A program made the position numbers and the translations under genes. A stretch of 64,000 nucleotides of DNA from Bacillota bacterium (GTDB lineage Bacteria; Bacillota; Clostridia; Christensenellales; SZUA-584), in the NCBI GenBank assembly GCA_023459495.1, contig JAEWTL010000118.1, forward strand, positions 147,202 to 211,201, given 5' to 3'. This document shows positions 1-7,727 of this stretch, one piece after another (positions within the stretch are counted from its first letter, which is position 1; each line of letters opens with the position of its first letter). The notes below the pieces were generated by a model. The model worked only from the letters and a program-made list of their open reading frames with translations. It was not told the origin of the DNA and ran no database searches.

Positions 1-79
1 CAAAGCTGGTGGAAACGCTGCTTAAGGCTTCGGTCTGCCCATATCTCTTAGTAATGCTTTTGACTTCGATCCCGTTCAT
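1..79 (-). CDS. ABC transporter ATP-binding protein, N-terminal fragment
   Basis: Only the first 26 codons are in the window; the gene runs off the left edge. The reading begins MNGIEVKSITKRYGQ, which is the first strand and the A-loop aromatic (Tyr in KRYG) typical of ABC ATPases just before the Walker A motif. The start ATG at 77-79 overlaps the stop of the upstream GntR regulator as ATGA, so the two genes are translationally coupled. A YtrA-type GntR gene followed directly by an ABC ATPase is a common Firmicutes arrangement for exporters linked to envelope stress or antimicrobials. The substrate cannot be inferred. Confidence 0.75.
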   Translation of the reverse strand, partial: MNGIEVKSITKRYGQTEALSSVSTSF

Positions 80-444
80 TGTCCATACCCTCTCATCATC
101 ATGGTTTGAAGCTCCTCAGCCGTTATGGATAGTTTCTTTGCCTCGGCGACCATCGGCATGACATAATGATCGCAAAATGCACGCCGCCTCTTTTCCAGCA
201 CCTTTAGCTTTGCTCCCTCCGCAACAAACATGCCAAGTCCCCGTTTCTTGTAGAGAATGCTGGCGTCCACCAGCAAACTGACGCCTTTCAGCGCGGTCGC
301 AGGATTGATCTTGTACAAAACCGATATTTCGGTTGTAGACGGCACCTGCGACTCCTCTTCATATATGCCCTGAAGAATTGCGCTTTCCAATTGGTCTGCG
401 ATCTGCTGGTAAATGGGCGTTTCACTGCTGAAATCCATCACCAT
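76..444 (-). CDS. GntR family (YtrA-like) transcriptional regulator
   Basis: This 122-residue protein has an N-terminal winged helix with the PIYQQIADQLE start, residues about 8-75, and only a short C-terminal tail of about 45 residues instead of a large effector domain. That length is typical of the YtrA subfamily of GntR repressors, which usually control the ABC genes next to them. Here an ABC ATPase starts inside its stop codon. The start has an AGGGG ribosome site 8-9 bases upstream. A near-palindrome overlapping the -10 box of its own promoter suggests autorepression. The fold is well supported; the signal is unknown. Confidence 0.85.
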   Translation of the reverse strand: MVMDFSSETPIYQQIADQLESAILQGIYEEESQVPSTTEISVLYKINPATALKGVSLLVDASILYKKRGLGMFVAEGAKLKVLEKRRRAFCDHYVMPMVAEAKKLSITAEELQTMMMRGYGQ

Positions 445-458
445 AAAAATTACCCCTC

Positions 459-484
459 TAGTTAACTACTTATGTAACTAACTA
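459..484. promoter_or_regulatory. Candidate GntR operator
   Basis: A 26-base imperfect inverted repeat, 20 of 26 positions symmetric, contains TAGTTAACTA at one end and TAACTAACTA at the other. It overlaps the -10 box of the promoter that reads into the GntR gene, where a repressor would block transcription. Assignment to this regulator is inferred from position. Confidence 0.5.
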
Positions 485-509
485 TAGGGGATAAAAAGAT
501 AGTTGTCAA
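481..509 (-). promoter_or_regulatory. Promoter of the GntR-ABC operon
   Basis: On the minus strand TTGACA (504-509) is followed after exactly 17 bases by TATAGT (481-486), a near-consensus sigma-A promoter placed 37 bases before the GntR start codon. Confidence 0.75.
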
Positions 510-522
510 CAGGTTTCTTGTA

Positions 523-2097
523 TTAATCCGCAGTGTGGTAACAGATTCTGTCGCGTCCTTCTCTTTTCGCCTCAAAAAGCGCCGTGTCCGCCAGATAGAT
601 CAGGCGATCGGTCAGGTCAGAAGACGTGACTTGGTTCAGGGTTGTGACACCTACGCTGATGGTCAGACGAATCAAGCGATCTTCGGCTTTAAAATCATGC
701 TGGCGCACCGCGCAGCAAATCCTGTTTGCCGCCGCCATAGCCGCCTCATACGGAGTCGCGGGCAGCATGATCACAAACTCTTCCCCCCCATACCGCACGA
801 CGACATCGCTTTCTCGCGTCTGCTCTTTGATGATATGAGAAACATCCTTTAAAACGCCGTCCCCGATCTGGTGCCCAAACGCGTCGTTTACGCCCTTGTA
901 ATGGTCGATATCAATCATGATAAGCGATATCGCCTCATCAGCCGCAGCGGAACGCTCCAGCAGACTGCGCGCCGCCTCATAAAAAGATCTCCGGTTGAGA
1001 AGCCCGGTGAGCGGGTCGACCGAAGCCTCTATTCTAAGATCGCGGGCAAGGGTCACATGCGAAGTGATGTCGCTGAAGACCAGCAGATATCCGTAATCCT
1101 TGCGCATGACGCTTCCTTTAAAGTTGAGTCGGGTAAGCTTTGCTGAAAAAAAGCGCTTTGCTTCTTCCGGGCCTACCTCCACGATGCTTTCATCGTCCTC
1201 CATGAGTCGCCCAACCATGTCAGGCTCCAATGAAAACAGCTGGCCCAGCGGCACATATTCTCTGCCGTCGGTCAGCTGCGGGAACAATTTTACCGCAGCC
1301 GGGTTTGCTTTGACAACAGCCAAAGTGTCCGCAAGCACCATAGCCGGATAAACCATACCGTCAAACAGGCGGGAATAGGCAAAAGGGACAAGATCGAACA
1401 GCGAGTACTTGAATAGCACAGCAAACATTAAGATTGCTGACCCGCTGAGCAGCAGCACTGAATAATCGATGGCAGAAGTATGTGATTTAATCGTCTGAGC
1501 CGTGGAAAGAATGATTGCCACCGCATTGAGCAGCAGCATAAACAGGGCCTGCCTTTTACGTATACCGTCTGCGCGGCGAAACGTATGGATGTATATCCCT
1601 ATCGTAACCGCAAGAACGACGACTCGCCATGCAATCTCCGCGTAATACCAGAGGCCTTTTTGAAATATTACTACTGAAAGGTCGCTCCAGGCTTCGATAG
1701 TATACGAAGAATACAACAAACCGTTCATCGTGTGGGTCAGGTTCATTCCGAGGGTAATTATCGGAATAATAAAAATCGGGGCGGTTTTCAGCAGCGTCCA
1801 CCGGAAGCTCGGTCTGCAGAAACGGACGCAGATCATGAGCCATATCGGAGCGATAAACGGCAGCCCCAGATACTGCATATGGTTAAAAAGCAGCTTGAGT
1901 TCAACATTCTGGCTGGCCAGTTCCAATGCGTACCCGAACATATAGAGCAGATTCGCAAAAAAAAGTAACTCAAATAGACCGATATTCGGGGCGTTCTTCC
2001 GCTTGGAATGCATATACAGCATGAATGCTGTGAGGCACAGACTGAAAACAATCAATGTGCTCACCAGCAAAACCGCCAGATTCAATGTAACCTCCAT
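523..2097 (-). CDS. Membrane-bound diguanylate cyclase
   Basis: This 524-residue protein should make cyclic di-GMP from two GTP. Residues about 5-230 form seven hydrophobic helices like the N-terminal 7TM sensor domain found on some histidine kinases. A PAS-like region follows at about 240-345, then a GGDEF domain at about 355-520. The active-site motif is RYGGEEF, a functional variant. Five residues before it is RESD, the RxxD inhibitory site for product feedback. The ATG at 2097 has no ribosome site; a TTG at 2085 preceded by GGAGG may be the true start. The sensed signal is unknown and no EAL or HD-GYP protein is nearby. Confidence 0.9.
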   Translation of the reverse strand: MEVTLNLAVLLVSTLIVFSLCLTAFMLYMHSKRKNAPNIGLFELLFFANLLYMFGYALELASQNVELKLLFNHMQYLGLPFIAPIWLMICVRFCRPSFRWTLLKTAPIFIIPIITLGMNLTHTMNGLLYSSYTIEAWSDLSVVIFQKGLWYYAEIAWRVVVLAVTIGIYIHTFRRADGIRKRQALFMLLLNAVAIILSTAQTIKSHTSAIDYSVLLLSGSAILMFAVLFKYSLFDLVPFAYSRLFDGMVYPAMVLADTLAVVKANPAAVKLFPQLTDGREYVPLGQLFSLEPDMVGRLMEDDESIVEVGPEEAKRFFSAKLTRLNFKGSVMRKDYGYLLVFSDITSHVTLARDLRIEASVDPLTGLLNRRSFYEAARSLLERSAAADEAISLIMIDIDHYKGVNDAFGHQIGDGVLKDVSHIIKEQTRESDVVVRYGGEEFVIMLPATPYEAAMAAANRICCAVRQHDFKAEDRLIRLTISVGVTTLNQVTSSDLTDRLIYLADTALFEAKREGRDRICYHTAD

Positions 2098-2188
2098 TAC
2101 ACGGCAGTCGTGACGATTCGTTCTGTTATGCTATATATTTACCCCGATTTGTTGGCTTGTACCGCGTTGGTATAATATACTAATATTT

Positions 2189-2350
2189 TTACGGCTGCCT
2201 TGGAATCCTGTTTTGCGCCTTTGCTTTACCGTTTTTCGCCTTCCCCTGGATTTCCGGCACGTGCGGATCAATCCTGCGTTTCATCGTCTGATCGCTCTCC
2301 GTACCGTGCGGATCACCCGGATCGGGGCGGCGCATTCCTGCCTTCGCCAT
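2189..2350 (-). CDS. Conserved small basic protein, unknown function
   Basis: A 53-residue reading frame starts MAKAGMRRPDPGDPHGTES and carries VPEIQGKAK in its middle. It has an excellent ribosome site, CAGGAGG seven bases before the ATG. I recall very similar short proteins of the form M(A/S)KAGMRRP..PHGTES..VPEIQGKAK, annotated as hypothetical, across Clostridia, so I consider it a real conserved gene. It is rich in Lys, Arg and Pro, has no membrane segment and no cysteine, and is probably unstructured. It stands alone between the diguanylate cyclase and a two-component system. No function is known to me. Confidence 0.8.
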   Translation of the reverse strand: MAKAGMRRPDPGDPHGTESDQTMKRRIDPHVPEIQGKAKNGKAKAQNRIPRQP

Positions 2351-2451
2351 TGTTAAACGCCTCCTGATTTTTTACTTATTATCTGCCGATAGAGGTTCTT
2401 CATACAGTCTGATTTGAAACCAGCGGTACACTGTCGGCCAACTTTGAACGG

Positions 2452-2486
2452 CAAGAAAAAAGGGCAATCCCACAAGGAGACTGCCC
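2452..2486 (-). terminator. Rho-independent terminator after the sensor kinase
   Basis: On the minus strand GGGCA pairs with TGCCC (2462-2486) with further inner pairing, followed by a run of T residues (2454-2461). It lies 35 bases after the histidine kinase stop. Confidence 0.75.
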
Positions 2487-2521
2487 GATATATAGTAAAG
2501 AGTAATAGTGATAGGAGGGCA

Positions 2522-4102
2522 TTACTCTTTACTTGCTGTTTTGCCGGTTCGGCGCACGTCGAACCAGAATTCTACACCGCCCGCAGTATTGCGGACACCG
2601 TACCCCTGCCCTGCCGCGGTCTGGATAGCCTTTACTATGGAAAGCCCCAACCCGTAACTGTCGCCGAAGCGCGTGCGCGCTGAGTCGGCCTTGAAAAAGC
2701 CATCCCAAATGTGGGGAAGGACTTCTTCGCTGATCGGCTGGCCGGTATTGAACACGGAGACCCGTACGCTGTCGCCGCGGTCCTCCGCACGAATCACTAC
2801 TTTTTTGCGTGCATCGCCATAGCGGGCCGCGTTGGAGATATAGTTCGCGAGCACCTGCTCGAAATACATCGGATCAAAAGCGCCCCGTACGCCGTTCTCT
2901 GCTTCTACCGTTATATTCAATCCATTCTCCGTGATGTATCCGTCATACTTTTCTAAGAATGTCTGGATACGGTCCTTAACGGAGAGCATTTCTTGCTGCA
3001 ATACGACCCGGCCGCTTTCCATGTGGGAAAGCTCCAGCATCTCCTTGAGCAGTCGGCTCATCTTTGCCGCTTCCTCGGCGATGATCGAGATGTACAGGTC
3101 CTTCTGACTGCTGTCCCTTGCGTATCCCGTTGCCATCTCGTCCGCATACCCCTTGATCAGTGAAAGCGGCGTACGCAGCTCATGTGAAGCATTCGAGATA
3201 AACTGCCGCTGTGCAACGATATCTTTTTCGAGCTGTTCATTTTGCAGCCGCAGCGTATCCAGCGCGCCTTTGAGCTTATCGCCGAGCAGGTTCACATCGC
3301 TACCAAGACTCTGGAGTTCGTCGCCCGTTTTGATATCGCATGGCTCACCGAATTCGAGGGCAGCGATTTCAGCAACCTTGCCCTTGATACGCCGGATAGG
3401 CTCGGTAAAACGTCTGGACAACTTGAACACCACGATCGCGCTGAGCCCCAGAGTGATGACCGCGCAGGCGATAAGCAGGATGTTAGCCTGCCGGATGCTC
3501 TGGTTGATGGGCTCGATAGCCTGTGTCAGTATGATCGTTACGCCGCTGTCCATCTTGTACATGCAGACCAGCAGGTCGATCTGCGTCTTGGGCTCCGTTA
3601 TGATGCCCATCGACGTATTTTCATCCACCTGTTCCCAACCCGATGAGTCCAACGGGAATGCAAACCCACCTATGCCGGGTCCGTCGTTAAAGTTGCCGCC
3701 GTTCGGGCCGTTCTGCCCGTCGCCCGACGAAGCATCGGCCTGCCCATCGCTCTCCGCGGGAGCCGCGGTATCTTCCTCTTCCTGCGGCGTCATATTGCTC
3801 TGGTTCCGCGGCACCAGTCCAAACTCCTTGGAATCGGAATACAGCACATCCGTATCCGTCCGCACCACCACATCATACGAGCTTCCTGCAGTCAGATCCT
3901 TGATTTCGTCCGCCAGGGTATCGTAATCGACCGTATAGTCGACCTGAGAAAGCGTCTCTACCGCCCGCAGCATCGAACTTTTGATGGAACTATAGTACAT
4001 GGGTTTCAGCAGCAGCGAGTTGGCCAGCAAAATCAGTGTGGAGATTCCAAGCACGACCGCCAGGATCGTGGTAAAAAGCCTCCGGGATATGCTGGTCTTC
4101 AT
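2522..4102 (-). CDS. Sensor histidine kinase (EnvZ/VanS-like class)
   Basis: This 526-residue two-membrane-helix kinase has helices at about residues 10-32 and 206-228. They enclose an extracytoplasmic loop with a Gly/Asn/Asp-rich, low-complexity insert (about 105-150). A HAMP domain (about 228-282) leads to a HisKA domain with His307 in the SNASHELRTPLS motif and a C-terminal HATPase domain. It should phosphorylate the response regulator that precedes it, whose stop overlaps its ATG as ATGA. No transporter or target gene is adjacent, so the stimulus cannot be guessed. Confidence 0.92.
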   Translation of the reverse strand: MKTSISRRLFTTILAVVLGISTLILLANSLLLKPMYYSSIKSSMLRAVETLSQVDYTVDYDTLADEIKDLTAGSSYDVVVRTDTDVLYSDSKEFGLVPRNQSNMTPQEEEDTAAPAESDGQADASSGDGQNGPNGGNFNDGPGIGGFAFPLDSSGWEQVDENTSMGIITEPKTQIDLLVCMYKMDSGVTIILTQAIEPINQSIRQANILLIACAVITLGLSAIVVFKLSRRFTEPIRRIKGKVAEIAALEFGEPCDIKTGDELQSLGSDVNLLGDKLKGALDTLRLQNEQLEKDIVAQRQFISNASHELRTPLSLIKGYADEMATGYARDSSQKDLYISIIAEEAAKMSRLLKEMLELSHMESGRVVLQQEMLSVKDRIQTFLEKYDGYITENGLNITVEAENGVRGAFDPMYFEQVLANYISNAARYGDARKKVVIRAEDRGDSVRVSVFNTGQPISEEVLPHIWDGFFKADSARTRFGDSYGLGLSIVKAIQTAAGQGYGVRNTAGGVEFWFDVRRTGKTASKE

Positions 4103-4782
4103 GCATCCACCTCAAATTTATATCCATATCCGCGCAGCGTCTCAATATAGCTGCTGCAGCGGCCAAGCTTATTGCGCAGCCGGTTAATGTGGGTATCCAC
4201 GGTATTGGACGATCCTAAATAATCGTATCCCCACACGGTTTCAAGGATCTGGTCGCGGCTGAGCGAGATATTATAGTTGTCGGCCAGATACTTCAGCAGA
4301 TCGTATTCCTTGCGACTGAGCGCAAGGCGCTCGTCATCCACATATACTTCACGGCCGTTCGGGTCGATGCGCATGCATCCAAATACAGTGCGCGGGCGGC
4401 CATCCTTGTCGCTGCGGCGGAAAAGCGCTTCCATCCGCGCGACAAGCACCATCGGTGTAAAGGGCTTGATCACATAATCATCCGCGCCGCAGTCGAGGCC
4501 GCTCACCTGATCGTAATCCTCACCCTTGGCAGTCAGCATCAAAATCGGACAATCCGACAAACCGCGCAGCCTGCGGCAGCACTCAAAGCCGTCCATCTGT
4601 GGCATCATGACGTCGAGTATGACCATATCGGGATTACCGGCCTCAAACGCGCGCAGCGCCGAAACGCCGTTGTCCGCTTCGATCACTTCGAATCCGCGGC
4701 TTTCCAAAACAATCCGGAGCAGATCCCGTATGCTGGATTCATCATCCACAACCAATACTTTTTTGTTTTGCCGCTCGTTCAT
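4099..4782 (-). CDS. OmpR/PhoB-family response regulator
   Basis: This 227-residue regulator has a receiver domain with the acidic pair DD at 13-14, phosphoacceptor Asp57 (MVILDVMMP) and the conserved Lys of the VIKPF motif. A C-terminal winged helix ends in the typical LRGYGYKF hairpin. I chose the ATG at 4782, preceded by GAGGTG, rather than a GTG three codons upstream. It is translationally coupled to its kinase. A strong promoter lies just upstream with a short perfect palindrome on its -35 box, suggesting that this or another regulator binds there. Confidence 0.93.
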   Translation of the reverse strand: MNERQNKKVLVVDDESSIRDLLRIVLESRGFEVIEADNGVSALRAFEAGNPDMVILDVMMPQMDGFECCRRLRGLSDCPILMLTAKGEDYDQVSGLDCGADDYVIKPFTPMVLVARMEALFRRSDKDGRPRTVFGCMRIDPNGREVYVDDERLALSRKEYDLLKYLADNYNISLSRDQILETVWGYDYLGSSNTVDTHINRLRNKLGRCSSYIETLRGYGYKFEVDA

Positions 4783-4796
4783 ATTATCCACCTCTG

Positions 4797-4825
4797 ATTA
4801 TACATCAGAATTTTCGGTATGTCAT
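4797..4825 (-). promoter_or_regulatory. Promoter of the two-component operon
   Basis: Minus-strand ATGACA (4820-4825) is followed after 17 bases by a perfect TATAAT (4797-4802), 15 bases before the response regulator start. Confidence 0.7.
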
Positions 4826-4829
4826 ACCG
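4815..4829. promoter_or_regulatory. Palindrome over the -35 box
   Basis: CGGTATG and CATACCG are perfect 7-base inverted arms around one central base, covering the -35 element of the two-component promoter. This is a plausible operator; the protein that binds it is unknown. The bases between here and 5035 hold no gene that I can support. Confidence 0.45.
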
Positions 4830-5035
4830 TTATCCGGCTGCACCGCACATTTCTTATCACTGGCCGAATTGACAAACTGATTATAGAAAATATGTCTAAC
4901 AACAGCATGGTTAAAAAGTGAAAAAATTATGAATAAGTGCACATCAAAAATATTTGAACAAACCATTTACCGCCTGACTGCCCGTAGATACCGGAACAAC
5001 CGGAGCGTGCCGGGTATTTTTGAACAAACTGTCCG

Positions 5036-5686
5036 TTAAGCCGAAACGCTCAAGGCAATTAGCGCCTGCGCCGCATAATAGACCAGAACGCTCAGAGCGC
5101 CTGCCGCCCCCTGATCATCCTTATGGAAATGCGCGTGAGCCAGTAATGCGTCTGACAGGACAAACAGCACGCCACCCAGCGCAGCAAAAGCTGCCAGAAG
5201 AGGAGCGATGCCGTGCACGGACAGCATCGATATCGCCTTTGCAACCATCGCGCAGAGGGCCAAACCATAGATGATTACGGGCGGCACTCTCTTCTCCATC
5301 CGGCTGAGCCTTTTGCCAAATACAATAAGCCCGGCTGCCGCAAAAGCGGCAAACACAACGGCGTCATACCATGTTGGTTTAGCATAAACAAAAAATGCCG
5401 CAATGTATCCAAAATGCGCAAACAAAAAGGCAGCGCCTCCGAAAGCCGCTGCCTTTCTGTCAGGAATAACGAGCAGCACATCGCCCACAAGCGAAAAGCA
5501 CAGCCCGATCATGATTAACGCGTAATAGGCTCTATCCGCACCGATGCGGCCCAGGAAAGCGATTATGACAAAGCTTACGCTTGCGATCGCTTTAAAGGTC
5601 AGCCGTGACGCAAAACTGCCGCCTCTTTTGGCCTTGGCGTACAGCCCAGCGAACACGCACATCAGCGCCACAAAGGTATAGCGCAA
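5036..5686 (-). CDS. YhhN family integral membrane protein (lysoplasmalogenase-like)
   Basis: This 216-residue protein is almost entirely hydrophobic with about eight membrane helices. It has the family landmarks GDVLLV after helix two, LSDALLA near residue 180 and a VYYAAQALIALS C-terminal helix. The eukaryotic TMEM86 members hydrolyse the vinyl-ether bond of lysoplasmalogens. Anaerobic Clostridia often contain plasmalogens, so a similar role is possible but not shown. Translation starts at a TTG one base after the stop of the DUF1292 gene, with AAGGAA upstream, so it is the last gene of that operon. Confidence 0.8.
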   Translation of the reverse strand: MRYTFVALMCVFAGLYAKAKRGGSFASRLTFKAIASVSFVIIAFLGRIGADRAYYALIMIGLCFSLVGDVLLVIPDRKAAAFGGAAFLFAHFGYIAAFFVYAKPTWYDAVVFAAFAAAGLIVFGKRLSRMEKRVPPVIIYGLALCAMVAKAISMLSVHGIAPLLAAFAALGGVLFVLSDALLAHAHFHKDDQGAAGALSVLVYYAAQALIALSVSA

Positions 5687-5968
5687 TTATTCTTTTCCTT
5701 CTTCCTCGTCCTCGTAGTACAGCCTTTCGAACTCTTCCCAGACCTTATCCAGCTTTTCTTCGCTTTCGATCGGCACATAGCAGTCGCAACCGTCTTCATC
5801 TTCCATGATTTCGAGAAGCACTACCTCGCCATTTTTGATTTCTTCAGTGTCCTTCTCAGGCGTAAGTGCCACATAAAAGCTGTCTTCGAAATCAAAGGTC
5901 ATGATATGCTGAAAAGCGATATCGTTTCCGTCTTCGTCCTGCAGTACGACTACATCTTCTTCATCCAT
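5687..5968 (-). CDS. DUF1292 family (YrzB-like) acidic protein
   Basis: This 93-residue, very acidic protein starts MDEEDVVVLQDEDGN, the hallmark of the DUF1292 family. It sits next to ruvX and ireB as in many Firmicutes. The start was placed at 5968 because AAGGAG lies nine bases upstream; a longer frame starting ten codons earlier lacks a ribosome site. The family has no established biochemical function. Cotranscription with RuvX upstream and the YhhN protein downstream is likely. Confidence 0.9.
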   Translation of the reverse strand: MDEEDVVVLQDEDGNDIAFQHIMTFDFEDSFYVALTPEKDTEEIKNGEVVLLEIMEDEDGCDCYVPIESEEKLDKVWEEFERLYYEDEEEGKE

Positions 5969-6036
5969 CTTGCTCCACTCCTTCTTGCCGGTTGGCATCT
6001 TTCATTATTGCCTTGAACGGAAGTGTTATTCCGGTT

Positions 6037-6447
6037 TCAAAGCTTATGGGTATCAAGAAAAGCACGCAGTATGTATACGGCGGCCAGTTTGTCCACAACC
6101 TGCCTGCGCTTCTGGCGCGACATATCGGCCTCCAGCAGCGTACGCTCGGCGCTCACCGTGGTGAGCCTCTCATCCTGAAACTTGACCGGTATGCCCAGCG
6201 CCTCTACCTCGCTCATAAACGCACGCACGTGCTGCACCGCGGGCCCTTCGCTGCCGTTCATATTGAGCGGAAGCCCCGCCACGATCAATTCCGCGCCTAA
6301 AGATCGCGCCTTATCCGCTATATACTTCGCGTCCCCTTCTCCGCTTCGCGTATAGGTTTCCACGCCCTGCGCCGTAATCCCCAGCGGATCAGACACGGCG
6401 ACGCCGATTCTTTTCTCGCCGATGTCCACACACATTACCCTCTTCAT
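6037..6447 (-). CDS. ruvX: RuvX/YqgF family RNase H-fold nuclease
   Basis: About 136 residues with the RNase H-like signature CVDIGEKRIGVAVSD at the N-terminus and the DERLTT motif near residue 90; these contain the acidic metal ligands. In bacteria YqgF has been tied both to Holliday junction resolution and to 16S rRNA 5' end processing. The start is uncertain: the ATG at 6447 fits family alignments, but an ATG at 6465 or a TTG at 6495 in the same frame is possible. It lies between ireB and the DUF1292 gene, a conserved neighbourhood. Confidence 0.92.
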   Translation of the reverse strand: MKRVMCVDIGEKRIGVAVSDPLGITAQGVETYTRSGEGDAKYIADKARSLGAELIVAGLPLNMNGSEGPAVQHVRAFMSEVEALGIPVKFQDERLTTVSAERTLLEADMSRQKRRQVVDKLAAVYILRAFLDTHKL

Positions 6448-6487
6448 ATTCCCTTTATACCCCATTTCCTTTTCCTGCGCAATATAT

Positions 6488-6520
6488 TGCTCCAACGATA
6501 GATATTAAAATATTGGAGCA
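6488..6520. promoter_or_regulatory. Inverted repeat upstream of ruvX
   Basis: TGCTCCAA and TTGGAGCA are perfect 8-base arms separated by 17 bases just before the ruvX coding region. It could be a leader hairpin or an operator. No clear -35/-10 pair was found between it and the ireB terminator. Confidence 0.4.
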
Positions 6521-6577
6521 GAGTACTTTGACAACAAGCTCAATTAACATTTAATCCATATGTTTGTCGTCTTCGTA

Positions 6578-6603
6578 ATAAAAAAAGCCGTGACAACACG
6601 GCT
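6578..6603 (-). terminator. Rho-independent terminator after ireB
   Basis: AGCCGTG pairs perfectly with CACGGCT around a 4-base loop, followed on the minus strand by seven T residues. It separates ireB from ruvX, so these are not one simple operon here. Confidence 0.85.
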
Positions 6604-6637
6604 CTGCCCTGCCGCATATAAAAATAGCAATGCGGCA

Positions 6638-6907
6638 TTATTCTTCGGGCTTGTTCATGTTTTCAATATACACTTTGACGAACTCTTCCAGCAGCTCGTC
6701 ACGCTCCACGCGCTTTACGATCGACCGGGCATTTTTATAGTTCGTGATATACGTGGGGTCGCCCGAAATGATATACCCGACGAGCTGATTCACGGGATCG
6801 TAGCCCTTATCCTTGAGCGCGTCACAAACCATCCAGATCACTTCACGCGCAGGATTACCTAATTCCTTCTCCAAAGAGAATTGTACTGTCTCGTCGAACT
6901 TTACCAC
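6638..6907 (-). CDS. ireB: IreB family regulatory phosphoprotein (YrzL/DUF965)
   Basis: This 89-residue protein matches IreB throughout (KFDETVQF start, GDPTYITNY and RVERDELLEE). In Enterococcus IreB is phosphorylated by the PASTA kinase IreK on N-terminal threonines and lowers cephalosporin resistance; Thr7 is present here. The start was placed at the GTG at 6907 because AGGGGG lies eight bases before it. An upstream GTG at 6916 abuts that site. The ribosome site sits in the loop of a perfect 9-base inverted repeat, which may affect expression. Confidence 0.93.
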   Translation of the reverse strand: MVKFDETVQFSLEKELGNPAREVIWMVCDALKDKGYDPVNQLVGYIISGDPTYITNYKNARSIVKRVERDELLEEFVKVYIENMNKPEE

Positions 6908-6933
6908 AATAAGCACCCCCCTATGTGCTTATT
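6908..6933. promoter_or_regulatory. Inverted repeat holding the ireB ribosome site
   Basis: AATAAGCAC and GTGCTTATT are perfect 9-base arms around an 8-base loop that contains the AGGGGG ribosome site. One arm abuts the -10 box and the other abuts the GTG start. It could be an operator at the transcription start or an RNA hairpin presenting the ribosome site. Confidence 0.55.
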
Positions 6934-6959
6934 ATATACGCCATTAAGCGATATTTCAA
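6931..6959 (-). promoter_or_regulatory. ireB promoter
   Basis: TTGAAA (6954-6959), a 17-base spacer and TATAAT (6931-6936) on the minus strand, 24 bases before the ireB start. The adjoining stretch up to 7105 shows no gene. Confidence 0.75.
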
Positions 6960-7105
6960 ACGGTGTATGCCGATTTTTCTTATTTTTTACACTCTTGTAA
7001 CGTTTCGTAATGCTTTTTAAATAGACGTATGCGGGGAACAACAAAACATATGTACCCGACGAATGACTTTCTGCGTGCAGATATATTTTGCCGTCCCCTC
7101 CGCCG

Positions 7106-7267
7106 TCAGTTGCCCGATGCAATCTTATCCATTTGGGTATCAATCGCGGTTTTGCCTCTTTGGACGGCATGCTGTATCTGCGGCCGGATATAAGGCATCG
7201 CAACGATTGCGGCCGCTGCGCCAACCATCGCTCCCGCGATCATCCCCATCGCCCAGCTCCCTCTCAT
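7106..7267 (-). CDS. Small membrane protein, YtxH-like
   Basis: A 53-residue protein begins MRGSWAMGMIAGAMVGAAAA, a Gly/Ala-rich single transmembrane helix (residues about 5-28), followed by a polar tail with QHAVQRGKTAIDTQ. This resembles the short YtxH/YtpA-like membrane proteins of Firmicutes, whose function is not established. The ribosome site GAAAGGAG lies ten bases before the ATG. A longer frame continues upstream but its start has no ribosome site. It follows the IscU gene on the same strand and may be cotranscribed. Confidence 0.7.
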   Translation of the reverse strand: MRGSWAMGMIAGAMVGAAAAIVAMPYIRPQIQHAVQRGKTAIDTQMDKIASGN

Positions 7268-7361
7268 CGTCAACACTCCTTTCAAGCATTTGCTATGTCT
7301 TAGTCTGCTCAAAAGAAAGTCGATTATCAATACCAAATGATTCTGCCGCAGGGATGTTGTG

Positions 7362-7727
7362 CTATTTGCGGGACTTATAATCCGCGATGGCCGCTTTGAT
7401 CGCATCCTCCACCATCAATGAACAATGCCATTTCTTTTCCGGCAGACCGCCAAGTTCTTCAACGATGTCCGCTTTGCTGATTTTTTCGGCGTCATCGACC
7501 AGTTTCCCCTTGGCCATGTCCGTCGCAATGCTCGAGGAAGCGATCGCGGCGCAGCAGCCATAGGTTTTGTACTTGATGTCTTCGATACGGTCGTCTTTAA
7601 TCCTCAGATACATTACCATCGTGTCGCCGCATTCGCTGCTGCCGACTTCGGCAAAGCCGTCCGGATCTTCCATGGTTCCCACGTTGTGCGGGTTTTTGAA
7701 ATGCTCCAATACCTTGTCATTATACAT
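7362..7727 (-). CDS. iscU: Iron-sulfur cluster scaffold protein IscU/NifU N-terminal type
   Basis: This 121-residue scaffold receives sulfur from the adjacent cysteine desulfurase and assembles Fe-S clusters. It starts MYNDKVLEHFKNPHNVG and carries the three ligand cysteines in SECGDTM, YGCCAA and WHCS. The true ATG at 7727 has AAGGAGA upstream; in-frame codons further upstream belong to the desulfurase region. It overlaps the desulfurase gene by eight bases, indicating translational coupling. A second scaffold at 39576 is a diverged paralogue. Confidence 0.95.
   Translation of the reverse strand: MYNDKVLEHFKNPHNVGTMEDPDGFAEVGSSECGDTMVMYLRIKDDRIEDIKYKTYGCCAAIASSSIATDMAKGKLVDDAEKISKADIVEELGGLPEKKWHCSLMVEDAIKAAIADYKSRK

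Noticed and set aside
4870..4900. TTGACA with a downstream A/T-rich box on the plus strand
   Set aside because: The second box is poor at 16-17 bases and no plus-strand gene follows; the frame at 5020-5274 is a shadow of the YhhN gene.
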